Positions 34,078 through 46,115 are shown, counted from the first letter of the stretch. The stretch: DNA of 48,304 nt from a bacterium (GCA_025774545.1 JALGVU010000008.1:1-48304), one strand, 5' to 3'. The notes: generated from the sequence alone by a model not told the origin. Program-made: numbers and translations.

Positions 34078-34731
34078 ATGAAGATCAAGTGGTTGGGGCA
34101 CTCGTCGTTCATCGTGGAATCGAGGGACGGGACGCGCATCATCACTGACCCATTCGAGGCCGGATCGTACGACGGAGCCGTCGGCTACGATCCGATTCAG
34201 GACCGGGCGGACGTCGTGACGATCAGCCACGATCACGCCGATCACAACGCTGTCGACACGGTGGACGGCGAGCCGGAGGTGGTCCGGGGAGCCGAGGAGC
34301 GGAGCGTCAGCGGAATAGGAATCCGCGGCATCAACACCTACCACGACGAGAACAGAGGGCAGGACCGCGGCCGCAACACGATCTTCGTGATGGAGGTCGA
34401 CGGCATCAAGGTGGCCCACCTGGGCGACCTCGGACATCTTCTCTCTGCCGAGGAGATCCGGAAGCTCGGCCAGATCGACGTGCTCCTCGCTCCGGTAGGC
34501 GGCTACTACACGATCGGGCCCGAGGAGGCGAAGAAGGTCGCCGAGGGGCTGGGCGCGAAGATCATCATACCGATGCACTACAAGACCGACGCGCTGGGTT
34601 TTCCGATCCAGCCGGTCGACGATTTCCTGAGGCTCATGGACGACGTGGAGCGCGCGAACAGCACGACCGTGGAGATCGACTCCGACGCGCTTCCGGAGGA
34701 GCCGCGGGTCGTGGTTCTCGATTACTCGTAG
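34078..34731 (+). CDS. MBL-fold metal-dependent hydrolase (UlaG-like)
   Basis: The 217-residue protein begins MKIKWLGHSSFIVES and has the metal-binding motif TISHDHADHN (HxHxDH), the later ligand region VAHLGDLGH and IPMHYKTD. This shape matches the UlaG-like branch of the metallo-beta-lactamase superfamily, which includes lactonases and many uncharacterised hydrolases. The substrate is unknown. ATG 34078 follows GAGAGGAG and matches the family start, so ATG 34030 was rejected. It stands between the rpmA terminator and kdsB. Confidence 0.9.
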   Translation: MKIKWLGHSSFIVESRDGTRIITDPFEAGSYDGAVGYDPIQDRADVVTISHDHADHNAVDTVDGEPEVVRGAEERSVSGIGIRGINTYHDENRGQDRGRNTIFVMEVDGIKVAHLGDLGHLLSAEEIRKLGQIDVLLAPVGGYYTIGPEEAKKVAEGLGAKIIIPMHYKTDALGFPIQPVDDFLRLMDDVERANSTTVEIDSDALPEEPRVVVLDYS

Positions 34732-34755
34732 CACGGGAGCGAGGCTCGAGCTTCG

Positions 34756-38002
<3,247 letters not shown>

Positions 38003-38010
<8 letters not shown>

Positions 38011-38536
38011 TCTCGACCGGGCGCTGGCCGCCCGCATCCGTCTCCTCGTGCTCGACGTCGACGGCGTTCTCACGGACGGGCAGATCGTTCTCGGCCGGGC
38101 CGGCGAGGAGATGAAGGCGTTCTCGGCCCGCGATGGGATCGGTATCAAGCTCGCGCAGTGCGCTGGAATCGAGGTGGTCTTTCTCTCGGCGCGGGACTCT
38201 GCGATCGTGAGGGAGCGGGGCAGGATGCTCGGCGTCGGGGAGATGCATCTGGGCGAACAGCAGAAGCTCGGCGCCCTCCGGAAGATCGCGGAGCGACACG
38301 CCATCGGTCTCGACGAGATTGCCTACGTCGGAGACGACATCATCGACATCCCGCCGACCGCGGCCGTGGGGTTGGGAGTGGCCGTCGGCGACGCCTGCGA
38401 AGATCTCAAGGAGGTGGCGTCTCACACGACCGACGCCGAGGGAGGTCGGGGAGCCGTTCGAGAGACGATCGAGGCAATCCTCAAGGCCCGCGGCGACTGG
38501 AAGGCCGTTCTCGAGGGGTATCTCGCGACCCGCTGA
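38003..38536 (+). CDS. kdsC: 3-deoxy-8-phosphooctulonate phosphatase
   Basis: This 177-residue HAD phosphatase removes phosphate from KDO-8-P. Motif I is LLVLDVDGVLTDGQI, with FSARDGIGIKLAQ and motif II in VVFLSARDS. IAYVGDDIIDIPP is motif IV. The lack of a cap domain and tetramer-type tail fit KdsC. GTG 38003 overlaps the kdsA stop. The stop TGA overlaps an ATG at 38536 in the kdsD frame. Confidence 0.96.
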
Positions 38537-38604
38537 TGCGCGGCGGTGTCGCGGCCGCTCGTTCGGGTCGCACGCCGCGCGAACGCTGTCACTGGAGCAA
38601 CGAC

Positions 38605-39627
38605 GTGGAGACCGACGTGAAGAAGCCGCCGCCGGCCGAAGGAGCAAAAATCCGGGACGAGGATCTCGTCTCCGCGGGGCGGGACGTCCTTGACGTTGAG
38701 CGCGACGCGCTCGACGCCGCGTCTCGGCGCATCGGCGACGCCTTCGCGTGCGCCGCGAAGGCGATCCTGGAGTCGCGCGGCCGCGTGATTGTCAGCGGCG
38801 TCGGCAAGTCGGGGATCGTGGCGAGGAAGATCGCCGCGACATTCGCGAGCACGGGCACGCCCGCCGTCTTTCTCCATCCGGCCGACGCGGCGCACGGAGA
38901 CATCGGTGTGGTCGGCCCGTCGGACGTCGTGATCGCCGTGTCGAAGAGCGGCGAGGGCGAGGAGCTCCTGCGCATCCTGCCGGCGCTCAGGGAACTGGGT
39001 GTCACGATCGTCGCCATCACGGGCAACACCGGATCGACGCTGGCGGAGCGATCGGACATCGTGCTCGACGCCGGCATCGAGCGCGAGGCGTGCCCGATGG
39101 ACCTGGTGCCCACGGCCAGCACGACGGTTGCCCTGGCGCTCGGCGACGCCCTCGCGGTCGTGGTCCTGAAGGAGAAGGACGTCGACCGGGACGCGTTCGC
39201 GCTCTTCCATCCGGGCGGGTCGATCGGCAGGCGTCTTCTCCTCAAGGTCAGCGACGTCATGCACGCGGGCAACGGACTCCCGCGCGTCTCCGAGGACTCG
39301 CTCATGAAGGACGCGATCCTCGAGATCGCGAACAAGCGCCTAGGGATGACGACCGTCGTCGACGACGCGGGTCATCTCGTCGGCATCATCACCGACGGCG
39401 ATCTGCGACGGATCCTCATGGAGCGCGCGAGCATCCTCGACGCCCGCGCCGGGGACGTCGCGATCAGAAACCCCAGGACGATCGGCAGAGACGAGCTCGT
39501 CGTCGCCGCTCTCGAGAGAATGGAGACCGTGGCGCAGCGCCCGATCACGTCGCTCATCATCGTGGACGAGGCCGGACGGCCGGAGGGCGTGATCCACATC
39601 CACGACTGCCTGCGAGCCGTCCGCTAG
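38605..39627 (+). CDS. kdsD: Arabinose-5-phosphate isomerase
   Basis: The protein converts ribulose 5-phosphate to arabinose 5-phosphate, the first KDO-specific step. An N-terminal SIS domain has VIVSGVGKSGIVARKIAATF, HGDIGVVGPSDVVIAVSKSG and CPMDLVPTASTTVALALGD; two CBS domains follow (VSDVMHAGNG, AGDVAIRNP, GIITDGDLRR). GTG 38605 follows GGAGC and gives 340 residues, near the usual 320-330. ATG 38536, overlapping the kdsC stop, would add 23 residues and cannot be excluded. Confidence 0.95.
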   Translation: METDVKKPPPAEGAKIRDEDLVSAGRDVLDVERDALDAASRRIGDAFACAAKAILESRGRVIVSGVGKSGIVARKIAATFASTGTPAVFLHPADAAHGDIGVVGPSDVVIAVSKSGEGEELLRILPALRELGVTIVAITGNTGSTLAERSDIVLDAGIEREACPMDLVPTASTTVALALGDALAVVVLKEKDVDRDAFALFHPGGSIGRRLLLKVSDVMHAGNGLPRVSEDSLMKDAILEIANKRLGMTTVVDDAGHLVGIITDGDLRRILMERASILDARAGDVAIRNPRTIGRDELVVAALERMETVAQRPITSLIIVDEAGRPEGVIHIHDCLRAVR

Positions 39628-39919
39628 CCGGGCTTCCGGCCGGCCCGCGCGGTTGACCGACCCCTCACCATCTGCTAGTCTTCCCGCCGAGAGGCACTCT
39701 GCACGCCCCGTTGCCACGCCCCGGTTCGATCGATGCGGTCCTTGGCCCTTGCCACCGCCGCGCTTCTTGAGGCGGCCCGGGTTCTCGGGTATATTGGTGC
39801 GGGATCCGAGGGGGGAAGGGGACGATGCGCGCGCCCGATCTGACGTCGCGCGAGCTGAGCATTTTGGCCTCCGGCTTGCTATGGTCCGGTGCTACGACCA
39901 TGGGGGGACTCACGAACAC
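39628..39919 (+). other. Intergenic region before lptC
   Basis: This 292-base gap interrupts the otherwise compact envelope operon. It contains two promoter candidates: TTGACC at 39653-39658 with TAGTCT at 39676-39681 (17 bp, weaker) and the better one at 39767-39795. No gene was recognised, and in particular no lptA. Confidence 0.55.
39767..39795 (+). promoter_or_regulatory. Candidate sigma-70 promoter of lptC-lptB-rpoN
   Basis: TTGAGG at 39767-39772 and TATATT at 39790-39795 are exactly 17 bp apart. The -10 matches consensus at 5 of 6 positions. It should give lptC and the genes after it their own transcript in addition to read-through from kdsD. Confidence 0.65.
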
Positions 39920-40483
39920 ATGAATACCGCTCGGACTTTCCTTCCGTTCCTCGCGGCCCTGGCGCTCGGCGTCTGTCTCGCCGGGTGTGAAGGCGACCCC
40001 GCCGGCGAGGAGGGGCAGCACGGGCAGCTGCCCGATCACGAGATCGATGGGTTCTCCCTCACACAGACGCGCGGCGGCGAGAAGCAATGGACGCTCTCGG
40101 CGGCGAGGGCGCTCATCTACGAGGCGGCCGACCGCGTCGAGATGACGGACGTCCGCATCGACTACTTCGACGACGAGGGTGCGGTCGAATCGACCATGAC
40201 CGCGCGCGAGGGGCTCCTCATGCGCCGCACCAACAACATGGAAGCGCGGCGAGACGTCGCCGTTTTTGCCAGCGACGGCACGATCCTGACGACCGACCTG
40301 CTCACGTGGAACGAGCAGACCGGGAAGATCGAGACGGATCTCCCGGTGCGCGTGACGAAGGGGAAGGACGTCTTCACCGGCACGGGCGTGACGGCCGATC
40401 CCGATCTCAAGAACATCAAGGTCAAGAGCAACTTCAAGGCGTTCGTGAAGACGCCAGAGGGCGATCTTGTCGAGGACTACTAG
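39920..40483 (+). CDS. lptC: LPS export protein LptC, predicted lipoprotein form
   Basis: The 187-residue protein has the LptC beta-jellyroll pattern: IDGFSLTQTRGGEKQWTLSA, then TMTAREGLLMRRTNN and TDLLTWNEQTGKIETDLPV. LptC couples LptB2FG to the periplasmic bridge in LPS transport. The N-terminus ends in a lipobox, LAGC, so it appears lipid-anchored rather than held by the transmembrane helix of E. coli LptC. ATG 39920 follows GGGGGGA. lptA, normally next, is missing here, and lptB follows directly with overlap. Confidence 0.88.
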   Translation: MNTARTFLPFLAALALGVCLAGCEGDPAGEEGQHGQLPDHEIDGFSLTQTRGGEKQWTLSAARALIYEAADRVEMTDVRIDYFDDEGAVESTMTAREGLLMRRTNNMEARRDVAVFASDGTILTTDLLTWNEQTGKIETDLPVRVTKGKDVFTGTGVTADPDLKNIKVKSNFKAFVKTPEGDLVEDY

Positions 40484-41231
40484 CGCCGGCCGCGCCGGCA
40501 CGGTGGATTCCAGGGAACTCACGGCGCGGGGCCTCGTGAAGAGGTACGGTCGGCGGGCCGTCGTCAATCGTGTCGACATCGAGCTCAGGCGCGGCGAGGT
40601 CGTGGGTCTGCTCGGTCCGAACGGCGCCGGCAAGACGACCACGTTCCACATGATCGTGGGGCTCCTGACCCCCGACGAGGGCGCGGTCTACCTGGACGAG
40701 ACCGACATCAGCCGCGAGCCGATGTACCAGAGGGCCCGGATGGGCGTCGGCTATCTCTCCCAGGAGTCGTCGATCTTCCGCGGGCTGACGGTCGGGCAGA
40801 ACGTCAACGCGATCCTCGAGACTCTGGGCGGCCCGCGTGCGGCGCGCGAGGAGCGCCTCGTGGAGCTTCTGGGGGAGCTCGGGATCGAGGAGCTTGCCGG
40901 TCGGTCGGCCGACACCCTCTCGGGGGGCGAGCGGCGACGCGTGGAGATCACGCGGGCGCTGGTGACGAGCCCTTCGTTCCTGCTCTTGGACGAGCCCTTC
41001 GTGGGGATCGATCCGATCGTGGTGCAGGACATCCAGGCGATCATCAGGCGGCTCCGTGAACGGAGAATAGGGATCCTCATTACGGATCACAGCGTTCGAG
41101 AAACATTGTCGGTCACAGACCGAGCGTATATCATGTATGAGGGGGAGATCCTCCTCTCCGGTAGCGCTCAGGAACTCGCGACGAACGAAGAGGCCAAGAA
41201 GCTCTACCTGGGGGAACGCTTCCGGCTGTAG
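40467..41231 (+). CDS. lptB: LPS export ABC transporter ATP-binding protein LptB
   Basis: This cytoplasmic ATPase powers LPS extraction by LptFG. Walker A is LLGPNGAGKTTTFHMIVG, the Q-loop lies in VGYLSQESSIFRGLTV, the ABC signature is LSGGERRRVEITRAL and Walker B is FLLLDEPFVGIDP, followed by the H-loop LITDHSVRET. The sequence YLSQESSIFRGLTV is typical of LptB. TTG 40467 (AGAGGG upstream, overlapping lptC) is used; GTG 40503 starts nearer the conserved part but has no clear ribosome binding site. Confidence 0.96.
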   Translation: MSRTTSAGRAGTVDSRELTARGLVKRYGRRAVVNRVDIELRRGEVVGLLGPNGAGKTTTFHMIVGLLTPDEGAVYLDETDISREPMYQRARMGVGYLSQESSIFRGLTVGQNVNAILETLGGPRAAREERLVELLGELGIEELAGRSADTLSGGERRRVEITRALVTSPSFLLLDEPFVGIDPIVVQDIQAIIRRLRERRIGILITDHSVRETLSVTDRAYIMYEGEILLSGSAQELATNEEAKKLYLGERFRL

Positions 41232-41321
41232 GTGCGCCGCGGGTCCGAGCAACTTCGAGGCGCGAGCGCGCCCTGGCCATCGACTCCGCGGTTGCGACGA
41301 GGTCGGGTGAGGGAGACTGCC

Positions 41322-42878
41322 ATGGACATGAAGCCGAGGCTGCAGATGAAGCTGGGGCAGACGCTCGTGATGACGCCGCGGCTGCAGATGGCGCTCAAGA
41401 TCCTCCAGGTGTCTACCCTCGAACTGGAGCAGTTCCTGAAGCAGGAGCTCCTCCAGAATCCCCTCCTTGAGAGGATGGAGGAGGACGAGGACGCCGAACT
41501 CGAGAGGACGGAGGGGGAGTCCGGGGAGTCGGGAGAGAACGAGGCGTCGTCCGAGGGGGAGAAGGCGGACGCGTCGGCCGAGGGTGAGAAGACCCAGACC
41601 GACGGCGAGGGTGAGAGGGCGGACGCGCCCGATGAGGGCGAGAAGGCGAGCGCGGCGGACGAGGACGAACAGGCATCGCCCGAGTCCCCCGAGGAGCCGA
41701 CGCCTTCCGAAGACCTCGACTGGGACGACTACCTCGATGACGTCTACTCGCACGCGTACGGCCAGAACCTCTCCCGCGAGGAGGACGAGCGCTACGAGCG
41801 CGTTCCCGTTGCGGTCGCGACGTTCGAGGACGAGCTCAAGCACCAGCTGCACGTCGAATGCTCGGACGACGCGATCGTGGGAGTGGCCGAGTACATCATC
41901 GACGAGCTGAACGAAGACGGGCACGTCAGTGAGAGCCTCAAGGAGATAGCCGAGGCGCTGCACGTCGACGTGGAGGTCGTCGAGGCCGCCCTCGCCGTCG
42001 TGCAGTCGCTCGATCCGCCCGGGATCGCGGCTCGCAGCATCGAGGAGTGTCTCCTGATCCAGCTCGGGCGCAAGGGGCTGGGGGAGAGCCTCGCGGCCAG
42101 GCTCGTGGAGCACTGCTTCGAGGAGCTGGCGTCCTGCAAGTACGAGGTGATCCGGCGGAAGCTCGGAGTGACGACCGACGAGCTCCGCGAGGCGAGGAAC
42201 GAGGTGTCGAAGCTCGATCCCCGTCCGCGGGCCGATCCGGCGACGGAGGACCCCGGGTACATCACGGCCGATCTTGTCATCGATGAGATCGACGACGAGT
42301 TCGTCGTCTACCTGAACGACTCGGACGTTCCCAGGGTGCGCATCAACCCGACGTATCGCCGGATCCTCGGCAGCGACACCGCCTCCGAGGAGCGGGACTT
42401 CATCACGAAGAAGCTCAAGGCAGCGAGATGGATCGTTCAGAGCATAGAGAACCGCCGCCGGACGATGGTCAAGGTGACCGAGAGCATCGTTCGGGCGCAG
42501 CGGGGCTTCCTCGAGAAAGGTGTGTCCGCGCTCCGGCCGCTCACCCTTCAGCAGATCGCCGACGACGTGAGCATGCACGAGTCGACGGTGAGCCGGGTGA
42601 CGAGAGGGAAATACGTGCAGACGCCGCGCGGCCTCTTCGAGTTGAAGTACTTCTTCTCGAGTGGGATCCCGAGGATCGGCGGACGCGACGTCTCGTCGAA
42701 GACGGTCCGCGATGCGATGCGCGACATCATCGCGAGAGAGGACAAGAAGAAGCCGCTCTCCGATCAGAAGATCGCCGAGGAGCTCAGGAGGATGACCTTC
42801 ACAATCTCCCGCCGCGCCGTCGCGAAGTACCGCGACCAGATGGGGATCCTGAGGGCAGGGCTCAGGAAGGAGATCTAG
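41322..42878 (+). CDS. rpoN: RNA polymerase sigma-54 factor
   Basis: The 518-residue sigma factor has the glutamine/leucine-rich region I (LQMKLGQTLVMTPRLQMALK), a long acidic region II, the core-binding domain (about residues 150-320) and the C-terminal HTH. It ends with the RpoN box as SRRAVAKYRDQMGI. It directs transcription from -24/-12 promoters with AAA+ activators. Region II is expanded by imperfect EGEKA(D/S)A-type repeats at about residues 70-120. ATG 41322 follows GAGGGAGA. The position after lptB is conserved across many bacteria. Confidence 0.96.
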   Translation: MDMKPRLQMKLGQTLVMTPRLQMALKILQVSTLELEQFLKQELLQNPLLERMEEDEDAELERTEGESGESGENEASSEGEKADASAEGEKTQTDGEGERADAPDEGEKASAADEDEQASPESPEEPTPSEDLDWDDYLDDVYSHAYGQNLSREEDERYERVPVAVATFEDELKHQLHVECSDDAIVGVAEYIIDELNEDGHVSESLKEIAEALHVDVEVVEAALAVVQSLDPPGIAARSIEECLLIQLGRKGLGESLAARLVEHCFEELASCKYEVIRRKLGVTTDELREARNEVSKLDPRPRADPATEDPGYITADLVIDEIDDEFVVYLNDSDVPRVRINPTYRRILGSDTASEERDFITKKLKAARWIVQSIENRRRTMVKVTESIVRAQRGFLEKGVSALRPLTLQQIADDVSMHESTVSRVTRGKYVQTPRGLFELKYFFSSGIPRIGGRDVSSKTVRDAMRDIIAREDKKKPLSDQKIAEELRRMTFTISRRAVAKYRDQMGILRAGLRKEI

Positions 42879-42954
42879 GCCGACCCCGACGAAGTGATTC
42901 AGGACGGCCTCCCGACCGGACCCGCGAGGAGGCCTCGGGCACCGGGAGGCGTGT

Positions 42955-43200
42955 TTGCTCAGGGACGTCGTCTTCGAACCGAGCGGGACCGACTCGGACG
43001 AGTTCACCGTGTCGTACTGGAAGATCGATCCGGGCGAGAGAGTGGGCGTCGGAGGCGAGCTTCTGGTCGTCGAGTCCGTCGAGGAGAAGACCGCCCTCGT
43101 GGTGCCGTCCCCGTTCGCCGGAGTGCTGACCGAGATCGTCGCGCGGGAGGAGCACACGATCGTACCGGGAGCCCTACTCGGGAGGATTGAGGTGTCGTGA
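42955..43200 (+). CDS. Orphan biotinyl/lipoyl carrier domain protein
   Basis: The 81-residue product is one lipoyl-type beta-barrel: VSYWKIDPGERVGVGGELLV, the hairpin VESVEEKTALVVPSPFAGVL and EEHTIVPGALLGRIEV. Lys45 sits at the modified-lysine position, with the same spacing to P-S-P as in lipoyl domains (the usual DKA is EKT here). TTG 42955 follows GGGAGG. It overlaps lipA by GTGA, so carrier and lipoyl synthase are translationally coupled. The enzyme complex it serves is not in the window. Confidence 0.85.
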   Translation: MLRDVVFEPSGTDSDEFTVSYWKIDPGERVGVGGELLVVESVEEKTALVVPSPFAGVLTEIVAREEHTIVPGALLGRIEVS

Positions 43201-44141
43201 GAAGTGAACCGAGGCTTCCCGCCTGGCTCACGAGGCCGCTCGGCGACCCCGCCAGAATCCAAGAGGTCCGGAAGACCATCTCCGCCCACGGACTCAACAC
43301 GGTCTGCAGCGAGGCGAGATGTCCCAACCGGGGCGACTGCTTCGGGCGCGGGACCGCCACGTTCATGATCCTCGGCGACCGGTGCACGCGCGACTGCGCG
43401 TTCTGCTCGGTCGGGCACGGCGCGCCTGAGGGACCGGATCCGGGAGAGCCGGCGGCCGTAGCCGCGGCCGCGGCGTCGCTCGGACTCTCGTACGTCGTCG
43501 TCACGTCGGTGACGCGGGACGATCTGCGCGACGGCGGCGCCGCCAGCTTCGCCGAGACGATCCGTGAGATCCGCGGGGCGATCCCGCACGCGGGCGTCGA
43601 GGTGCTCGTTCCGGACTTCGAAGGCAGGCAGGCCGCCATCGACACCGTCCTCCACGGGGGACCCGACGTCTTCGGACACAACGTGGAGACGGTCGAACGT
43701 CTCTACGAGGGAGTCCGGGAGGGCGCCGACTACCGGAGGACCCTCGACGTGCTCTCTCACGCATCGCGCGCGCTCGGAACTGCGCGCGTCAAGTCGGCCC
43801 TCATGCTGGGGCTCGGCGAGCGCCGGGAGGAGATCGAGGCGACGCTCGAGGACCTGAGGGCGGCGGGGGTCGGCATCGTCTATCTGGGGCAGTATCTGAG
43901 GCCCTCTCGGGCGCATCGGCCCGTGGCGCGGTTCGTGCACCCGGACGAGTTCCGCGAGTGGGAGCGCCGGGCCCGCGCGATGGGCTTCTCCCAGGTCTCG
44001 GCGGGCCCCTTCGTGAGAAGCTCGTACCGGGCCGAGGAGACGTTCGCGCGCGCTCGGACGACGGCTCCGGGCTCGAGCGGAGCCGAGAAGCGCCCCGGTG
44101 CGAAGGAGCGCGAGCGCTCGGCCGAGCCACATCACGCGTGA
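43197..44141 (+). CDS. lipA: Lipoyl synthase
   Basis: This 314-residue radical SAM enzyme inserts two sulfurs into octanoyl-lysine. The auxiliary cluster cysteines are Cys37, Cys42 and Cys48 (VCSEARCPNRGDCF), and the SAM cluster is Cys63-x3-Cys67-x2-Cys70 (CTRDCAFC). The C-terminal RSSYRAEE provides the serine ligand. The preceding gene encodes an 81-residue lipoyl carrier. GTG 43197 overlaps its stop. Confidence 0.96.
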   Translation: MRSEPRLPAWLTRPLGDPARIQEVRKTISAHGLNTVCSEARCPNRGDCFGRGTATFMILGDRCTRDCAFCSVGHGAPEGPDPGEPAAVAAAAASLGLSYVVVTSVTRDDLRDGGAASFAETIREIRGAIPHAGVEVLVPDFEGRQAAIDTVLHGGPDVFGHNVETVERLYEGVREGADYRRTLDVLSHASRALGTARVKSALMLGLGERREEIEATLEDLRAAGVGIVYLGQYLRPSRAHRPVARFVHPDEFREWERRARAMGFSQVSAGPFVRSSYRAEETFARARTTAPGSSGAEKRPGAKERERSAEPHHA

Positions 44142-44152
44142 AAGGAGCGGGC

Positions 44153-44674
44153 ATGAAGATCAGGGTGACCGCGAGACACAGCGACGTCGATCCCGCCATG
44201 AGGGAATACGCGGAGGAGAAGATCGCGAGGCTCGCGCACTACTTCGACCGCGTCGACGAGGCGCACCTCGTGTTCGATCGCGAGGGACACGAGGCGATGG
44301 CGGATCTCACGGTGCACGCCGCGCGGCTCGTCGTGTCGAGTCAGCAGTCGGCCGACGATCAGAGATCGGCCTTCGATCGCGCGTTCGAGAAGGTGGAGCG
44401 GCAGATCCGTCGACACAAGGACAAGGTGCGGGACAGGAAGCACGGCGAGGCGACGGCGAAGGCGGCGCTCGAGCTCGACGGGACCCCGCCGGAGGAGCTC
44501 GGCATCATTCCTGAGAGGCTGTCGGCGACTCCGCTCACGCCCGAGGAGGCTCTGAGCGAGCTCGACGAGCTGAACGCTCGTTTCATCGTGTTCGAGAACT
44601 CGGAAACCAAGAGAATCAACGTCATCTACCGGCGGGACGACGGGAACTACGGGCTGGTGGAGCCGGACGAGTAG
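44153..44674 (+). CDS. hpf: Ribosome hibernation promoting factor, long form
   Basis: The 173-residue protein starts with the HPF/YfiA S30AE domain (MKIRVTARHSDVDPAMREYA, HLVFDREGHEAMADLTVHA). After a linker it carries the long-form C-terminal dimerisation domain (PLTPEEALSELDELNARFI, FENSETKRINVIYRRDDGNY). Long HPF makes 100S ribosome dimers in stationary phase. ATG 44153 follows AAAGGAG. Its place after rpoN matches many genomes, though a lipoyl-lipA pair intervenes here. Confidence 0.95.
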   Translation: MKIRVTARHSDVDPAMREYAEEKIARLAHYFDRVDEAHLVFDREGHEAMADLTVHAARLVVSSQQSADDQRSAFDRAFEKVERQIRRHKDKVRDRKHGEATAKAALELDGTPPEELGIIPERLSATPLTPEEALSELDELNARFIVFENSETKRINVIYRRDDGNYGLVEPDE

Positions 44675-44738
44675 ACCGCCTCGGGGGCCGCGCGACGGGC
44701 GCGGGAGTGTCCCGTCGGCGGACGGAGGACCCGCAGGG

Positions 44739-45707
44739 ATGGACCGACTGACCGTTCAGCAGCTCATCGAGAGGCTCGGGGAGAAGCTCGCGCTCGAGAT
44801 CTCGACGGCGCCTCCCCCGACGGGCCCCGACGTCGTGACGAGCGACGTCTTTCGTCCGGGGCTTCTGCTCGCGGGCTTCGAACAGGGTTTCAACGCGGAC
44901 GCGATCCAGGTGCTCGGCCAGCCGGAGCTCGCGTACCTGGAGTCTCTCGAGGAGCTGGCGAAGGCGGAGGCGCTCGCGCGGCTCTGTGTCCCGTCGGTGC
45001 CGTGCGTCATCGTGACCGACGGCGGTCCGGCGCCCAAGGAGCTCATCGCGACGGCGAACGCATCGGGGACGGCGGTCTACGTCACGCCGATGGCCGCGAG
45101 CACGCTCGGCCGCAGGCTCGCCGCCGGGCTCGACAACCTCCTGGCGCCGCAGGCCACGCTCCACGGGACGCTCGTCGACGTCTACGGCGTAGGTCTCCTC
45201 TTCACCGGGAAGAGCGGTATCGGGAAGAGCGAGTGCGGCCTCGATCTGGTGGAGCACGGGCACCGTCTCGTGGCGGACGATGTGGTTCACGTCACGCGGG
45301 CTCCGCAGGGACACCTGATCGGGTCCGGGAACGACCTCCTTCGTCACTACATGGAGATCCGGGGCGTCGGCATCATAGACGTTCAGGCGATGTTCGGGAT
45401 CAGAGCGATCCGCAAGCAGAAGCGGATCGAGGTCGAGGTCAAGCTCGTGAGCTGGTCCGACCTCGAGGACTACGAGCGTCTGGGGTTCGAGGAGAATCGG
45501 ATCGAGATACTCGGCGTCGGGATTCCTCTCGTGACGCTTCCGCTCGTGTCCGGCAAGAACATCACGGTCATCAGTGAGGTGATAGCGCTCAACCATCTCT
45601 TGAAGCTCCACGGGGTCCACGCGGCGCGCGAGTTCGACAGCCGCCTGAGGGGGCTCACTTCCCGCGTGCCCGAGAGCGCGGATCTCGACCGGGGAGACAC
45701 CGAATGA
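44739..45707 (+). CDS. hprK: HPr kinase/phosphorylase
   Basis: The 322-residue protein phosphorylates HPr on its regulatory serine and removes that phosphate. Walker A is GKSGIGKSE (residues 157-165), the HprK signature is GVGIIDVQAMFGIRAI and RDLxGV-type catalysis is supported by DDVVHVT. It lies immediately before mannose-type EIIA and EIIB genes, with an ATGA overlap. HPr (ptsH) and enzyme I are not in the window. The context suggests PTS-based carbon signalling. Confidence 0.96.
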   Translation: MDRLTVQQLIERLGEKLALEISTAPPPTGPDVVTSDVFRPGLLLAGFEQGFNADAIQVLGQPELAYLESLEELAKAEALARLCVPSVPCVIVTDGGPAPKELIATANASGTAVYVTPMAASTLGRRLAAGLDNLLAPQATLHGTLVDVYGVGLLFTGKSGIGKSECGLDLVEHGHRLVADDVVHVTRAPQGHLIGSGNDLLRHYMEIRGVGIIDVQAMFGIRAIRKQKRIEVEVKLVSWSDLEDYERLGFEENRIEILGVGIPLVTLPLVSGKNITVISEVIALNHLLKLHGVHAAREFDSRLRGLTSRVPESADLDRGDTE

Positions 45708-46102
45708 GCGGCCCGCGCCGGAAGATCGGCTGCGTGATCGTCGCGCACGGCAACGTCGCGGAGTGCCTGATGGACGCGGTGCAGGGGATCCTCGGCACGC
45801 AGTCGCACTGGTTCGCCGTGTCGAACAGGGGGCTGAGCCTTAAGGATCTGAGCGTCGCCGTCGACCGCTCGGTCGCGAAGCTTCGGAAGGACTGCGACGT
45901 TGTCGTCATGAGCGACATGCCGGGGGGCAGCTGCCACCACGCCTGCCAGGAGATGGTGGCCGGCGACGAGGAGGTGCGTTTCGTCAGCGGCGTGAACCTC
46001 ATGATGCTCCTCGAGTTTTTCGTGAAGAGGGACCGTCAGGAGCTGCCGGACCTCCTCGACCTCCTGCTGGAGCGGGGCAGGGACGCCATTCGGATCTTCT
46101 GA
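45704..46102 (+). CDS. PTS system mannose-family EIIA component
   Basis: The 132-residue protein has the EIIA-Man core: CVIVAHGNVAECLMDAV with the phospho-acceptor His15, and VVVMSDMPGGSCHHAC. EIIA accepts phosphate from HPr. It sits between hprK and an EIIB gene. The membrane subunits EIIC/EIID are not directly adjacent, so the pair may be regulatory or have its transporter elsewhere. Confidence 0.92.
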   Translation: MSGPRRKIGCVIVAHGNVAECLMDAVQGILGTQSHWFAVSNRGLSLKDLSVAVDRSVAKLRKDCDVVVMSDMPGGSCHHACQEMVAGDEEVRFVSGVNLMMLLEFFVKRDRQELPDLLDLLLERGRDAIRIF

Positions 46103-46115
46103 GCTGGGGGCGCGT

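Noticed and set aside
33872-34081. Small reading frame after rpmA, possibly a leader peptide
   Set aside because: It runs through the rpmA terminator and has no family motif; the terminator explains the sequence.
38536-38604. Upstream ATG for kdsD overlapping the kdsC stop
   Set aside because: It adds 23 residues absent from typical KdsD, and GTG 38605 has a better ribosome binding site; kept only as an alternative.
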